64,000 bases of DNA from Thalassobacillus devorans (GCF_900176565.1 NZ_FXEH01000004.1:496001-560000); one strand, 5' to 3'; positions 35,417 through 44,413 are shown, numbered from the stretch's first letter. Translations and numbers: made by a program. The notes: generated by a model not told the origin, from the letters alone.

Positions 35417-36547
35417 ATGATTCCATTCAATAAACCATGTGTAACAGGAAAAGAAAATGACTATATTCAAGATGCCATCAACAACGTGAAACTATCCGGA
35501 AACGGTCCGTACGGGAAGAAATGTTCTGAATGGCTGGAGTCCTATTTGAAGGCAGAGAAGGTGTTATTGACACCTTCCTGTACCCATGCCCTGGAGATGA
35601 CAGCCTTGCTTATCGACATTCAGGAAGGGGATGAAGTGATCATGCCTTCCTACACGTTCGTTTCGACAGCGAATGCGTTCGCCCTTCGAGGAGCTCATAT
35701 CAAATTCGTCGACGTTGAACCGGAGACAATGAATATCGATGCTTCACGAGTAGAGGACGCAATCACTGACCGGACGAAGGCAATTGTGGTAGTCCATTAC
35801 GCCGGAGTAGCCTGTGATATGGATACCATTATGGCAGTTGCTGAGAAGTATAACCTTTATGTCATCGAGGATGCTGCCCAGGGGCTGCTCAGTTCTTATA
35901 ACGAAAGAGCGTTGGGTACCATTGGACATTTCGGGGCATTCAGTTTCCATGAAACGAAAAACTACACGTGTGGCGAAGGCGGGGCGTTGATCATCAATGA
36001 GCAACGTTTCATCGACCGTGCTGAAATCATTCAGGAAAAAGGGACGAACCGCTCCCAGTTCATCCAGGGCAGGGTGGATAAATACACATGGCGTGACATC
36101 GGTTCTTCCTACCTGTTAAGCGATTTGAATGCGGCATACCTATATGCCCAGCTCCAGGAAGCAGAAGCCATCAATGACGATCGGCTTGCTGTGTGGCAGG
36201 CATACTGGGAAGGGTTGAAGCCACTTACGGAGCAGGGAGTAATTGAACTTCCAACGGTTCTGGAAAACAGGGAACACAATGCCCATATGTTTTATATCAA
36301 GACGAAAGATGAGCCGGAACGAAAGCGGCTGATCGAGCACTTGAAGGAACACGACGTTATGGCTGTCCCTCACTATGTTCCGCTTCATTCCTCTCATGCG
36401 GGAGAAAAGTTTGGAGAAATGAGCGGCCCTGATGTCTATACGACTAAGGATAGCGAGCGTCTGCTCCGTCTACCACTGTATTACCAAATGGCGAAAGAGG
36501 ATGTCGGTCATGTTGTCCAACAAATTCGAGCTTTTTACGAAGCATAA
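35417..36547 (+). CDS. dTDP-4-keto-6-deoxyglucose transaminase, WecE-like (DegT/DnrJ/EryC1/StrS family)
   Basis: 376 residues. PLP fold type I: IPFNKPCVTGKE, SGNGPYGKKCSEWLE, LTPSCTHALEMTALL, EDAAQGLLS and the PLP lysine K181 in FHETKNYTCGEGGA. Strong resemblance to E. coli WecE (RffA), which makes dTDP-4-amino-4,6-dideoxygalactose from the RmlB product with glutamate as donor. ATG at 35417 follows GAGGTGTTAGCA. The next gene starts 38 bases inside its 3' end. Confidence 0.88.
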   Translation: MIPFNKPCVTGKENDYIQDAINNVKLSGNGPYGKKCSEWLESYLKAEKVLLTPSCTHALEMTALLIDIQEGDEVIMPSYTFVSTANAFALRGAHIKFVDVEPETMNIDASRVEDAITDRTKAIVVVHYAGVACDMDTIMAVAEKYNLYVIEDAAQGLLSSYNERALGTIGHFGAFSFHETKNYTCGEGGALIINEQRFIDRAEIIQEKGTNRSQFIQGRVDKYTWRDIGSSYLLSDLNAAYLYAQLQEAEAINDDRLAVWQAYWEGLKPLTEQGVIELPTVLENREHNAHMFYIKTKDEPERKRLIEHLKEHDVMAVPHYVPLHSSHAGEKFGEMSGPDVYTTKDSERLLRLPLYYQMAKEDVGHVVQQIRAFYEA

Positions 36548-38213
36548 ACTATTAGTGATCGCCTCTTTGATTTTGGCAGCATATTTGCTGCCTTATTATC
36601 TTTTAGGCGAAGATACCCACATTAGAGTCCATGATAATCTCGATTCTAATATCGTCTGGTTCAAGCTGGTAGTAGAAAATAATTTAATTTTTGCTTCACC
36701 GAATGAAATGCTGCCTAGTATCATCAATGGACTTCCGAGAAGTGCTCTGCCATCAGGGCTTGATGCAATGGTCTGGCTGTATGCTTTGTTTGAGCCTTTT
36801 ACGGCTTACACACTCAATCAGACCATTATGCGCGTTGTAGCACTGTTTGGGATGTATTTTCTACTGGCTTATTATTTTGAAAAACAGACAGGTACATGGA
36901 CAAATTACCAGTTGCCGATTACGGGAGCTGCCTTGACGTTTGCGCTGCTTCCATATTGGCCGTCCGGCGCTCTTTCTATGGCGGGGATGCCGCTTGCTTT
37001 GCTAGCATTCATGAAAATTCGTGAATTCGGCAGACATGCAAAGAAACGATACTGGCTCATGCTTGTACTTATCCCGTTCCATGCCAATTTCATTCTGGCA
37101 TTTTCTTTTTTTATCTCAATCATTGGTGTCGTCTGGCTGATAGATTGGATTCGCTATAAACAGTTCAACTGGCCATTTTTCAATTCGATAGTATTGATGA
37201 CCAGTATTTTTCTGATTAAAAATTATATGGTCATCTACTCGATGTTTCTGGACAGTGAGTATGTCCCTCACCGGGAAGAATTTGAATTGGGAGATAAAGA
37301 TGCAGTTGGTGCTTTCCAGCTGGGGATTGAAAATTTTCTCTTTGCCCATACCCATGATGAAACTTTTCATTATCGATTCATCTTCCCGGCGGCAATGGCT
37401 GCGATTCTTCTTGCTGTATGGAAGAGGATGGTGCCAAAGCTGCTCATATCCCTGTTGGCAGCTAATTTAATTCTGTCCATTTGGTATGGCTATTGGTACT
37501 GGGAAGGCTGGCGTGTACCAAAAGATACGATTTCTCTGTTGAACAATTTCAACTTCAGCCGTTACCACTTTCTGCATCCATTACTCTGGTATGTTGTTTT
37601 TGGGCTTGCTATGGGAATCATCCAAAAAAGGGTGTTTTTAGGTAAATTTATTGTACTAATGCTCATTCTTAGCCAGATTGCTATATTATTCCCGCTTGGC
37701 GAAGAATCGAAGTACAGCGAGTTTGATTCTTTTACGTATAAGGAGTTTTACTCAGAAACACTCTTTGACGATATTAAAGAATATATCGGAGAGGATCCTT
37801 CTGATTATCGAGTCGTGTCAATTGGGATGCATCCGACGATTGCCCAATACAATGGCTTATGGACCTTGGATACCTACAACACGACCATCCCGCTATCTTA
37901 CAAGCATTCCTGGCGGGAAGTAATAGCTCCGGAATTGGAAAAGAACGGATCGCTCGAGCATTATTTCGATACATGGGGAAGCAGGCTGTACTTGTATGTC
38001 GATGAGTTGGGAAAGAACTATGATTTTACAAAAGAAAGTGACAAGCAGATTGAACAGCTCGATATTAACACGGAGCATCTCGCAAGTATGGGCGGGAAGT
38101 ATATTCTATCTGCAGTTCCGATTCAAAATTATGAAGAAAATAATCTCACATTTGAACGTGTATTTGAAAGTCCCTCCTCACCATGGAGAATTCATTTATA
38201 TAAAATTGGATAA
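36510..38213 (+). CDS. large integral membrane protein, YkoS-like (DUF6044), candidate GT-C-type transferase
   Basis: 567 residues with about 11-12 hydrophobic segments and an extracellular-type C-terminal domain (about 420-567). The first large loop contains GEDTHIRVHDNLDSNIVWFK; paired acidic residues there are typical of GT-C catalytic loops. It resembles B. subtilis YkoS, which is paired with the GT2 YkoT. Predicted role: transfer of the lipid-linked sugar to an acceptor outside the membrane. ATG at 36510 is 9 bases after AAAGAGG and overlaps the aminotransferase. Family assignment is from memory. Confidence 0.7.
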   Translation: MLSNKFELFTKHKLLVIASLILAAYLLPYYLLGEDTHIRVHDNLDSNIVWFKLVVENNLIFASPNEMLPSIINGLPRSALPSGLDAMVWLYALFEPFTAYTLNQTIMRVVALFGMYFLLAYYFEKQTGTWTNYQLPITGAALTFALLPYWPSGALSMAGMPLALLAFMKIREFGRHAKKRYWLMLVLIPFHANFILAFSFFISIIGVVWLIDWIRYKQFNWPFFNSIVLMTSIFLIKNYMVIYSMFLDSEYVPHREEFELGDKDAVGAFQLGIENFLFAHTHDETFHYRFIFPAAMAAILLAVWKRMVPKLLISLLAANLILSIWYGYWYWEGWRVPKDTISLLNNFNFSRYHFLHPLLWYVVFGLAMGIIQKRVFLGKFIVLMLILSQIAILFPLGEESKYSEFDSFTYKEFYSETLFDDIKEYIGEDPSDYRVVSIGMHPTIAQYNGLWTLDTYNTTIPLSYKHSWREVIAPELEKNGSLEHYFDTWGSRLYLYVDELGKNYDFTKESDKQIEQLDINTEHLASMGGKYILSAVPIQNYEENNLTFERVFESPSSPWRIHLYKIG

Positions 38214-38215
38214 CA

Positions 38216-38263
38216 AAAGAGCTGTATTCGGCCATCTTGATGGTCAAAATACGGCTCTTTTTC
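38216..38263 (+). terminator. terminator of the sugar operon
   Basis: AAAGAGC-TGTATT and AAATACGGCTCTTT form an interrupted stem with an inner GGCCATC/GATGGTC hairpin, then TTTCT. It sits immediately after the stop codon. Confidence 0.8.
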
Positions 38264-38265
38264 TG

Positions 38266-38619
38266 TTATGAATTTTCTTCAAGGACATTATAAATCGTGG
38301 GGAGGAGGTTATAGTAGCGGGGCTTTAAGAGGAAATGATCCACATTATATTCCATTGATAATTTGAGTGTATCTTCATCATGATGGTGCAATACAATGAT
38401 CACGCTTGCATCTTTTGCGAGGCTATTCACCTCAGGCAATATGGAAAAGCATGATTCATCCAACAGGATGACATTGATGTTATGTTCATTCAGAAGGGAT
38501 TTTAAATTGGAAATGTCCTGGCCCTCACAATGGCTGAATATACCTTCATCAGAAAAAACATGCTGAAGGTGTTCGAGGTCTGACGAATTTTTGGAAAGTA
38601 TTAAAATGCGTGGTTCCAT
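38266..38619 (-). CDS. stand-alone response-regulator receiver-like protein (degenerate)
   Basis: 117 residues with CheY-like layout: beta1 RILILSKNSSD, beta3 with putative phospho-Asp VILLDESC (about residue 56) and beta5 HFLLKPRYYN with the conserved Lys-Pro. The acidic pair normally following beta1 is missing (SKNSSD has one late Asp), so phosphorylation by the normal Mg2+-dependent chemistry is doubtful. No output domain and no kinase nearby. ATG at 38619 follows AAAGGAGGAGC. Confidence 0.65.
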   Translation of the reverse strand: MEPRILILSKNSSDLEHLQHVFSDEGIFSHCEGQDISNLKSLLNEHNINVILLDESCFSILPEVNSLAKDASVIIVLHHHDEDTLKLSMEYNVDHFLLKPRYYNLLPTIYNVLEENS

Positions 38620-38798
38620 TGATGCTCCTCCTTTCAAGGGCCCGTAGTATATAACGGTTAAAGTAGGATGACTCAGAAAAATGGAGGAAAAAGCGCACTT
38701 AAGAGCAATTGCAACATTGACGTTGCCATTAGATTTCCTACGACCCTTCTTCCATGCTAACAGACATAAGGCGTCAATTAAACCGTCATTTGTACCAG

Positions 38799-39880
38799 CT
38801 ATCTGTGGGACGGATGTGTCAGTGTACTAAGCACTTTCAATAAATTGATGTTGGACCCTGCAAGCAGCTTTCGTACCGGCTTGTAATGCAAATATTTTGT
38901 AATTAAATCCAGCTGATCATTACTTAAGGCTTCCAATTTTCTTCGTAGGGTCAGCGAATCGTGATAGTTCTGATATAGGACCTGGACATCTTCTTCATAA
39001 TTGCTGAGGCCGCAAAGGTCATGAGCAGCATAAATGCCGGTCAGTATCGAAGTGAATTGGCCAAATCCAAGGAAAGGATTGATGGCCCCAAGACAGTTGC
39101 CCACAAAGAAAGTATTCCCTATTCGTGGGTATTTACTTTTTCCGATTACATAATTATCAAGATCGAATTGCTGGTTAACACTTAATTTCTGTTTAAGCGT
39201 TTGTTCTGCTTTTCCATGGATAACTTTCCAAAGCTTATTTTTGTCGATTGCCAGGTTTTCTTTATATTTCGGATAAACTAAAACGAGGTGCCCTTCGGTA
39301 TTGGAAAACGGGAGGAAGTAAACCATTCCTTTCGGGACAAGCTCATTGTCATACCAGGTATGCACTTCATTATGGACAAAATCACCCTTGACTATTGCAC
39401 CTGCAAACGTAGCTTTAAACGCTGTATCGAAGGATTGGATGCTTTGCGTGTCAAGAGGATCTCCAGTAGCCAGGACCACGTGGGTGTATTTTTTCGAGAT
39501 CTCTTCATATTTGACTTGCTTTTCAAGTGGATCGGGCTTTTTACTTGTTCTGCCAGCTGCCTTTCATAAGAATTCTTATCTTTTCCACGTTTATTGGTAT
39601 AACCCAAATGACCTTCCAGAAAGGAAGTTTCGTTCGGCGAATGGACAAATATCTTTTGAATATTGGTAGTGGGCTTTAAGTGGATATCGTGTGTTTCTGA
39701 TAAGTATTTAATGGCGTCATCGATAGGCCTATGCAAAAGCGGGGACATCGCTTCCCCAATCAACGGGCGGTCGCCAACTTTTTTTCTCTTTTCAAAAATA
39801 TCGGGGGAATACCCGTGCTTTTCCAACGTGAGGGCGCACGATAATCCTGCTAAGCCAGCACCTATAATTGCAATATTCAT
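38799..39880 (-). pseudogene. FAD/NAD(P)-dependent oxidoreductase interrupted by a frameshift
   Basis: The N-terminal part (from ATG 39880 behind GGAGGAGG) begins MNIAIIGAGLAGLSCALTLE, a clear FAD-binding motif, and stays in frame to QLAEQVKSP. The C-terminal part continues in the -1 frame as KKPDPLEKQVKYEEISKKY then THVVLATGDPLDTQS and contains GNCLGAINPFLGFGQF. The two join at a run of five A (minus strand; 39538-39542): one extra A restores the frame. Combined length would be about 360 residues, a geranylgeranyl-reductase/halogenase-like oxidoreductase. It may be a pseudogene, a sequencing error or ribosomal slippage. Confidence 0.75.
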
Positions 39881-39985
39881 ACACTCGTCCTCCTCCATTA
39901 CATTTTCTGCTGTAAGGATTGGTTTTATACGTTAGTTATAATTGCTGGTCATGTGAAGAAACTAAGGGAGAAGGAGGTTTGACGT

Positions 39986-40195
39986 ATGAAAAAACAACGT
40001 AAAAATAATAACTATCAAAATCAAAAAACGGAACAATTCACCGACGGGGCAGCCATCACCCATGAACAAGTCTCCGATACGCTGACAGAGGGTACAATTG
40101 ATGGTCAAATCGATCAGGTTGACGAAGATGGAAAGCTTATCAGCCATGACGGTGAAGCATTGAAAAGGATGAACCCCGATGGGAAGAAGAAATAA
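39986..40195 (+). CDS. small hydrophilic protein of unknown function, upstream of and overlapping a SASP gene
   Basis: 69 residues, Asn/Gln/Asp-rich: MKKQRKNNNYQNQKTEQFTD, then AAITHEQVSDTLTEGTIDGQ with a DEDGKLISHDGE segment. No named family recognised. GAAGGAGG precedes the ATG. Its last 17 bases overlap the start of the alpha/beta-SASP gene in another frame, so the pair is probably translationally coupled and expressed in the forespore. Confidence 0.7.
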   Translation: MKKQRKNNNYQNQKTEQFTDGAAITHEQVSDTLTEGTIDGQIDQVDEDGKLISHDGEALKRMNPDGKKK

Positions 40196-40445
40196 GATCC
40201 TTGTTCCGGAAGCGCGGGAAGGTCTGGATCAGCTGAAAGAAAAGTTATTGAATGAACGTTACGGTACGAGTGACAAATACGAAATGGCAAAAGAACAGGG
40301 GCTACCGTTGTCAGAAGGATATAATGGGGAAATTAAAGCAAAGGACGCTGGGAGAATGGGGGGCGCCATCGGCGGCAGTATGGTAAGAGAACTGGTCAAA
40401 ATGGCAGAACAGCAGCTGGGACAAAATAAAGAACAGCACAAGTAA
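40179..40445 (+). CDS. alpha/beta-type small acid-soluble spore protein
   Basis: 88 residues. It has the alpha/beta-SASP layout: NKILVPEAREGLDQLKEKLL, a GPR-protease-like NERYG site, then GRMGGAIGGSMVRELVKMAE and QQLGQ. These proteins coat and protect DNA in the dormant spore and are degraded on germination. The segment between the halves (YGTSDKYEMAKEQGLPLSEG) is longer than in SspA/B, so this is a minor divergent member. The start lies in the end of the upstream small gene. Confidence 0.87.
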   Translation: MGRRNKILVPEAREGLDQLKEKLLNERYGTSDKYEMAKEQGLPLSEGYNGEIKAKDAGRMGGAIGGSMVRELVKMAEQQLGQNKEQHK

Positions 40446-40466
40446 TTCCTGTGCTGTTCTTTTCTT
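40431..40466 (+). terminator. terminator of the SASP gene
   Basis: GAACAGCACA and TGTGCTGTTC form a perfect 10-bp stem spanning the stop codon, followed by TTTTCTTT. Confidence 0.85.
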
Positions 40467-40473
40467 TCCGCTA

Positions 40474-41490
40474 TTAAGGCTGCATGGACTTGATTTTGGC
40501 TTCATTTCTGGCAATGGTCGCTTGCCAGTCCTGGGTATATACACTAAGAATGTCGTTGATCTTATCAATAAGCCCAAGGCGTACCAGACCATTACCTTCT
40601 GCTTGTTTCGAATAGCCAAGCGGCATCGTACGCTTGATGAGCTGAGCGTAGAGTTCTGGCTCGGTAAGCTTTCGCTGGAATTGTGATTCTGCTAAATTGA
40701 TCAGCAGCGCAAGGGCTCCGGATACATGAGGAGTTGCCATCGACGTACCGCTTAGCCGGGCATATTCTCCATTGAGATAAGTAGAAAGAATATTTACTCC
40801 AGGGGCTACTAGATCAATCTCATTATTTGTATTCGTAAAGTCGGCCATTTTCCTGTCAAAGTCGATCGCGCCAACCTGTATCACTTCGTTATAGGCGCCA
40901 GGATAGCCGAACTCATCGGTATCTTCCCGTCCATCACCGGCATTGCCGGCTGCACAAACAACGGCAATATCCTGATTGACCGCATGCTTGATAGCCTCAT
41001 GAAGTTCCGGAATATCGCGGGGACCGCCAAGGGACAGGGACATGACTCGTACACGTTCACCAGCAGGGCCTTCCCAGTTGGTGGCATACTCAATTGCATC
41101 AATGATCCAATCCATTCTTCCTCTGCCGCCACCCGATAATACTTTCAATATAAGAAGGTCTGACTGAGGAGCGACTCCGACAACTCCAGTTCCATTCTCT
41201 GTTGCAGCAATGGTCCCAGCTACATGTGTCCCATGTCCATTGTTATCTTCAAAGTTGTTTTCATCACCATCATAATCGGTCGTGAAGTTTTTTCCAGCAA
41301 TGATTCTATCTTTTAATTCAGGATGATCGGTTTGACAACCCGTATCAATTACCGCAATGACATTTCCTTTACCCTGTTCGGTCTGATCCCACAATAGCGG
41401 CGCCTCGATCATTTCTACACCTTCCGGGACGTTAGATGATAAGGGCAGGACTTCTTCCACTTGAAAGGGAATCAGTTTAAGCTCGTCCAT
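40474..41490 (-). CDS. intracellular subtilisin-like serine protease (S8)
   Basis: 338 residues without a signal peptide. Catalytic triad D49 ([16 protein letters not shown]), H86 ([11 protein letters not shown]) and S250 ([13 protein letters not shown]). The N-terminus carries LIPF, matching the LIPY/F motif of the intracellular subtilisin propeptide that blocks the active site, so it resembles IspA. It is likely a cytoplasmic protease active in stationary phase or sporulation. No processing site is certain. AAAAGGAGG precedes the start. Confidence 0.92.
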   Translation of the reverse strand: MDELKLIPFQVEEVLPLSSNVPEGVEMIEAPLLWDQTEQGKGNVIAVIDTGCQTDHPELKDRIIAGKNFTTDYDGDENNFEDNNGHGTHVAGTIAATENGTGVVGVAPQSDLLILKVLSGGGRGRMDWIIDAIEYATNWEGPAGERVRVMSLSLGGPRDIPELHEAIKHAVNQDIAVVCAAGNAGDGREDTDEFGYPGAYNEVIQVGAIDFDRKMADFTNTNNEIDLVAPGVNILSTYLNGEYARLSGTSMATPHVSGALALLINLAESQFQRKLTEPELYAQLIKRTMPLGYSKQAEGNGLVRLGLIDKINDILSVYTQDWQATIARNEAKIKSMQP

Positions 41491-41710
41491 TTGTCATCCT
41501 CCTTTTGATTACAAGTTTAGAATATTCTAACAATTAAATTGTACCAAAACTGAGGAATGTTTTGTATGGGTCTAACCTCCCTCGTCGTAGGTATTAACAC
41601 ATGTAAAAAAATAAAAATACCGCGTTTGACTTTCGTTTAGAAGAGGAAGGATTTATACTAGAATAGGAGTCGGGAATAAAACGTCCTGACTTAAAAAAGG
41701 GATGAATGAA

Positions 41711-42427
41711 ATGGATAAACAATCCGTACAAGCTGATATAGCCAGCTACACAGGTAAACTGCTGAGGGATAACTTTGGAAAAGGACCTTCCTCGGTATAT
41801 GTTTCCATTGAAGAGCCGTATATCACCATCTATCTGCGTGAATTTTTAGCACCGATGGAGCGGGTGCTTGTCAAACAGAAGAATGATATGAAAGTAGAAG
41901 AAACAAGGGATTTACTGATGGAAGAGCTGCTCCCTGATATCCGCGCAACGCTTCGTATGATGACCGGATATGAAATCGACGATGTATTTTATGACTGGTC
42001 GCTGCCTAATCGTTCCGGAATGTTCCTGGGGGTTATAGCCAAAAAGGATAAGAATGAAGAAATTCATCTTTCTGATTACCCCGACAAGGAAAAAATTCAT
42101 GAGGAAATCATCCGGGTCAGTGAGCAGGCTGAAAAAGCTCCCACAAAAGTTGATTCTTTCATGCTGAACGATCGGACGTTAATGGTCGTCCGTGATGGCA
42201 TTTTAGTTCGAATCGAGAAAGAATTGATTCGTTCCGGGTTCGGTGAAACGTTGAAGCTTACAAAAAGACAGCTAGAAAAAGGGCTGCTAAGTAAATCCTA
42301 TTGTGAAAATATACTTGAAACAGAAGTCATCGATGTGTTTGTAGATTGGGACTTCCAGGAAGACAAAAGTTATATTGTATTTATTTTAAAACCGAAGAAG
42401 CCAGGTGGAAATGGGCCGGACAATTAG
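41711..42427 (+). CDS. DUF2294-family protein with two related domains
   Basis: 238 residues. Two DUF2294-type repeats: residues about 5-115 (DNFGKGPSSVYVSIEEPYIT, then LREFLAPMERVL) and about 125-230, with VRIEKELIRSGFGETLKLTK. The family (B. subtilis YbcI is a single-domain member, from memory) has no firm biochemical role. An ATG three codons upstream (41702) is possible; 41711 has better spacing from AAAGGG. Ends in a strong terminator. Confidence 0.7.
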   Translation: MDKQSVQADIASYTGKLLRDNFGKGPSSVYVSIEEPYITIYLREFLAPMERVLVKQKNDMKVEETRDLLMEELLPDIRATLRMMTGYEIDDVFYDWSLPNRSGMFLGVIAKKDKNEEIHLSDYPDKEKIHEEIIRVSEQAEKAPTKVDSFMLNDRTLMVVRDGILVRIEKELIRSGFGETLKLTKRQLEKGLLSKSYCENILETEVIDVFVDWDFQEDKSYIVFILKPKKPGGNGPDN

Positions 42428-42437
42428 AGTCGGACAT

Positions 42438-42474
42438 AAGCCGGAAAAGGGATCATACCTTTTTCGGCTTTTTT
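42438..42474 (+). terminator. terminator after DUF2294 gene
   Basis: AAGCCGGAAAAGG and CCTTTTTCGGCTT stem around GATCATA, followed by TTTT. Confidence 0.88.
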
Positions 42475-42509
42475 AATTGGATTTTAATATGGTAAAGGAA
42501 GGGGAAGGT

Positions 42510-42719
42510 ATGAAATATATTGTAATAGCAGAAGATTCAAACCAATTAAGAGTACAATTTGCCCAGCAGGAAGAAGAAGTATTATTTTCTACCTATGAGG
42601 AGGCTCAGGCGTTTATCGAACAAGTTCACGCAGAGAATGTGCTTCCGGATAAATATCAATTAAGTATTGAACGATATGATAGGGAAGAAAAGGTACAGGA
42701 TAGAGAAGGTCAAAGTTGA
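42510..42719 (+). CDS. small hypothetical protein
   Basis: 69 residues, MKYIVIAEDSNQLRVQFAQQ at the start and a helix-rich acidic C-terminus ending in EREEKVQ-like charged residues. No family recognised. GGAAGGGGAAGG lies immediately upstream of the ATG. Codon use looks normal for the region. Confidence 0.6.
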   Translation: MKYIVIAEDSNQLRVQFAQQEEEVLFSTYEEAQAFIEQVHAENVLPDKYQLSIERYDREEKVQDREGQS

Positions 42720-42735
42720 ATTGTAAGAGGATAAA

Positions 42736-42758
42736 ATCCCGCAGTATGGCTGCGGGAT
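42736..42758. other. perfect 9-bp hairpin after the small hypothetical gene
   Basis: ATCCCGCAG and CTGCGGGAT around TATGG, 16 bases after the stop at 42719. No T-run follows on the plus strand (CGGCCCCC), so it is not a standard intrinsic terminator there; it may stabilise the 3' end. Confidence 0.4.
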
Positions 42759-42840
42759 CGGCCCCCATTTCTTACATAAAATGCTCCTGAGTTTATTCCG
42801 CAATGCATAGGGCAATAGTAGAAGTAAAGGAGATGATTCC

Positions 42841-43206
42841 ATGAAACATACGGTCTTCTACGACGCTCAGTGTCCCCTTTGCTACAATGTGAAACGAGTG
42901 CTGCGCAAGCTCGACTGGTTCCAAAAAATCGATTGGATTGCCGTGCAGGATACGGAGAATAATAGCGATTATTCCTTTTTGCATGGGAAAGATATTTATG
43001 ATCAAATCTATATGAGAACATCTGGCGGCAAACTGCTGGCAGGTTTTTTTACGATCCGAAAACTGTTGATTTCCCTGCCGCTTACCTTTTATGCTGGTTT
43101 ACTGCTTTATCTGCCATTTGTAAGCCGTATCGGTTCTCCGCTATATAAGTGGGTGTCGAAAAACCGTTACGACTGGTTCGGCAGGTATGACCAGCCAAGA
43201 GAGTAA
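42841..43206 (+). CDS. DCC-family thiol-disulfide oxidoreductase-like protein (DUF393)
   Basis: 121 residues. The DCC signature appears as FYDAQCPLCYNVKRVLRKLD (D-x2-C-x2-C near residue 10), with ISLPLTFYAGLLLYLPFVSR as a hydrophobic segment. The family has a thioredoxin-like arrangement and presumed redox function; substrates are unknown. AAAGGAGATGATTCC precedes the ATG. Confidence 0.85.
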   Translation: MKHTVFYDAQCPLCYNVKRVLRKLDWFQKIDWIAVQDTENNSDYSFLHGKDIYDQIYMRTSGGKLLAGFFTIRKLLISLPLTFYAGLLLYLPFVSRIGSPLYKWVSKNRYDWFGRYDQPRE

Positions 43207-43283
43207 CGACTACCTCGCTTTGGCTTCTTTTCTAACCTCGTAAAACTTCGCTATATTTGAAAATATTTTATAAAAATAAGTAA

Positions 43284-43322
43284 AGGCTGTCCCAGGGTGA
43301 AATCCCGGAACAGCCTTTTTTC
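43284..43322 (+). terminator. terminator after DCC-family gene
   Basis: AAGGCTGTCCCAGG pairs with CCCGGAACAGCCTT (mismatched centre), then TTTTC, about 80 bases after the stop and between convergent genes. Confidence 0.8.
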
Positions 43323-43370
43323 TCTAGTAAGCTGACAGCATATTTATCAGGAAAGTTCTTTAGATGTTTT

Positions 43371-44270
43371 CTAGTTGGTACTGAATTTCGGTGCACCGTC
43401 ACGGACGGCGATGAATTCAGGACGTTCTTTGCCTCCAGAGAATGGCTTGACTAATTGGTTTTCGACACTGTTGTAAACCATAAACAGATTGTTACGGCTG
43501 TAAGGAGTGATATTACCGTTAGAGCCGTGCATGGTGTTGCTTTCGAACAAGGTGATTGATCCGGCCTTGCCGGTCGGCACGGAAATGCCGCCGCCTTGTT
43601 CCGCCAGCCAGCTTAGGCTGTCATGGTCTGGAACCCCAAGCTTTTGCTTTTTCAATGACTCTTTGTAGTTGTCATCTGGTGTTTCACCTACACAACTGAC
43701 ATAGTAGTTTTGGGACCCTGGTATCAACATCAAAGGCCCGTTGAACGTATAGTTGTCGGACAATGCGATGGATAGGCTTACAGCACGCATTCGCGGCATA
43801 CCATCTTCTACATGCCAGGTTTCAAAGTCGGAATGCCAGTCGAATTCCTTACCTGTAAACCCGGGTTTATAGTTGATTCTGGACTGGTGAATATAGACGT
43901 CGCTTCCAAGTAAGTGATTGACTATATCAAGTATACGCTGGTCATATGCTACTTTTTTGAAATATTCATCATCATTGTGAACGTGGAATATGGATCTGAT
44001 TTCATCACTTTCTGGTTCGCGAATAACTTTGTCAGAAACAACATCTTTGCTGTCTGCTTGTAATTCGAAAATCCCCTTTTGCAGCTCAGATACTTCATCT
44101 TCCGAGAAGAAATTTTCAATTTGCAAGAAACCGTTTTGTTCATACGAATCAAGCTGCTCTTTAGATAGTGGTGCCTGATCATCTTTAGAACGATCCGTGT
44201 GGATGACAGGATCCTTTCGTTTCACTATTTCAGGCTGGTTATTTTTTCTAGAAGGATAAAGATCTTCCAT
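43371..44270 (-). CDS. ectD: ectoine hydroxylase
   Basis: 299 residues, Fe(II)/2-oxoglutarate dioxygenase (PhyH family) converting ectoine to 5-hydroxyectoine. Fe ligands H146, D148 and H248 fall at the same numbers as in the Virgibacillus salexigens enzyme; [15 protein letters not shown] is the EctD signature. [17 protein letters not shown] and [16 protein letters not shown] are also diagnostic. AAGGAGTG precedes the ATG and a sigma-B-like promoter lies 118 bases upstream. No ectABC in the window, so ectoine is made from another locus or imported. Confidence 0.96.
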   Translation of the reverse strand: MEDLYPSRKNNQPEIVKRKDPVIHTDRSKDDQAPLSKEQLDSYEQNGFLQIENFFSEDEVSELQKGIFELQADSKDVVSDKVIREPESDEIRSIFHVHNDDEYFKKVAYDQRILDIVNHLLGSDVYIHQSRINYKPGFTGKEFDWHSDFETWHVEDGMPRMRAVSLSIALSDNYTFNGPLMLIPGSQNYYVSCVGETPDDNYKESLKKQKLGVPDHDSLSWLAEQGGGISVPTGKAGSITLFESNTMHGSNGNITPYSRNNLFMVYNSVENQLVKPFSGGKERPEFIAVRDGAPKFSTN

Positions 44271-44387
44271 TCTAAAACACTCCTTATGTCGAATTTTCCA
44301 AGCGACTCGTCTACAAATGTGTCTGCTTTTTTTTGGCTGGCTGCCAGCTTACATATAATAGAAAGAACTTTCCATCGTACGGGGATT

Positions 44388-44413
44388 TTACCCATCAAAA
44401 TTTGCAATTAAAC
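44388..44413 (-). promoter_or_regulatory. sigma-B-like promoter of ectD
   Basis: Minus strand: GTTTAA, 14 bases, GGGTAA, one mismatch to the sigma-B consensus GTTTAA-N12-14-GGGTAT. It would start a leader of roughly 110 bases. The rest of the 386-bp gap to the gene at 44657 is AT-rich without another clear element. Confidence 0.6.
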
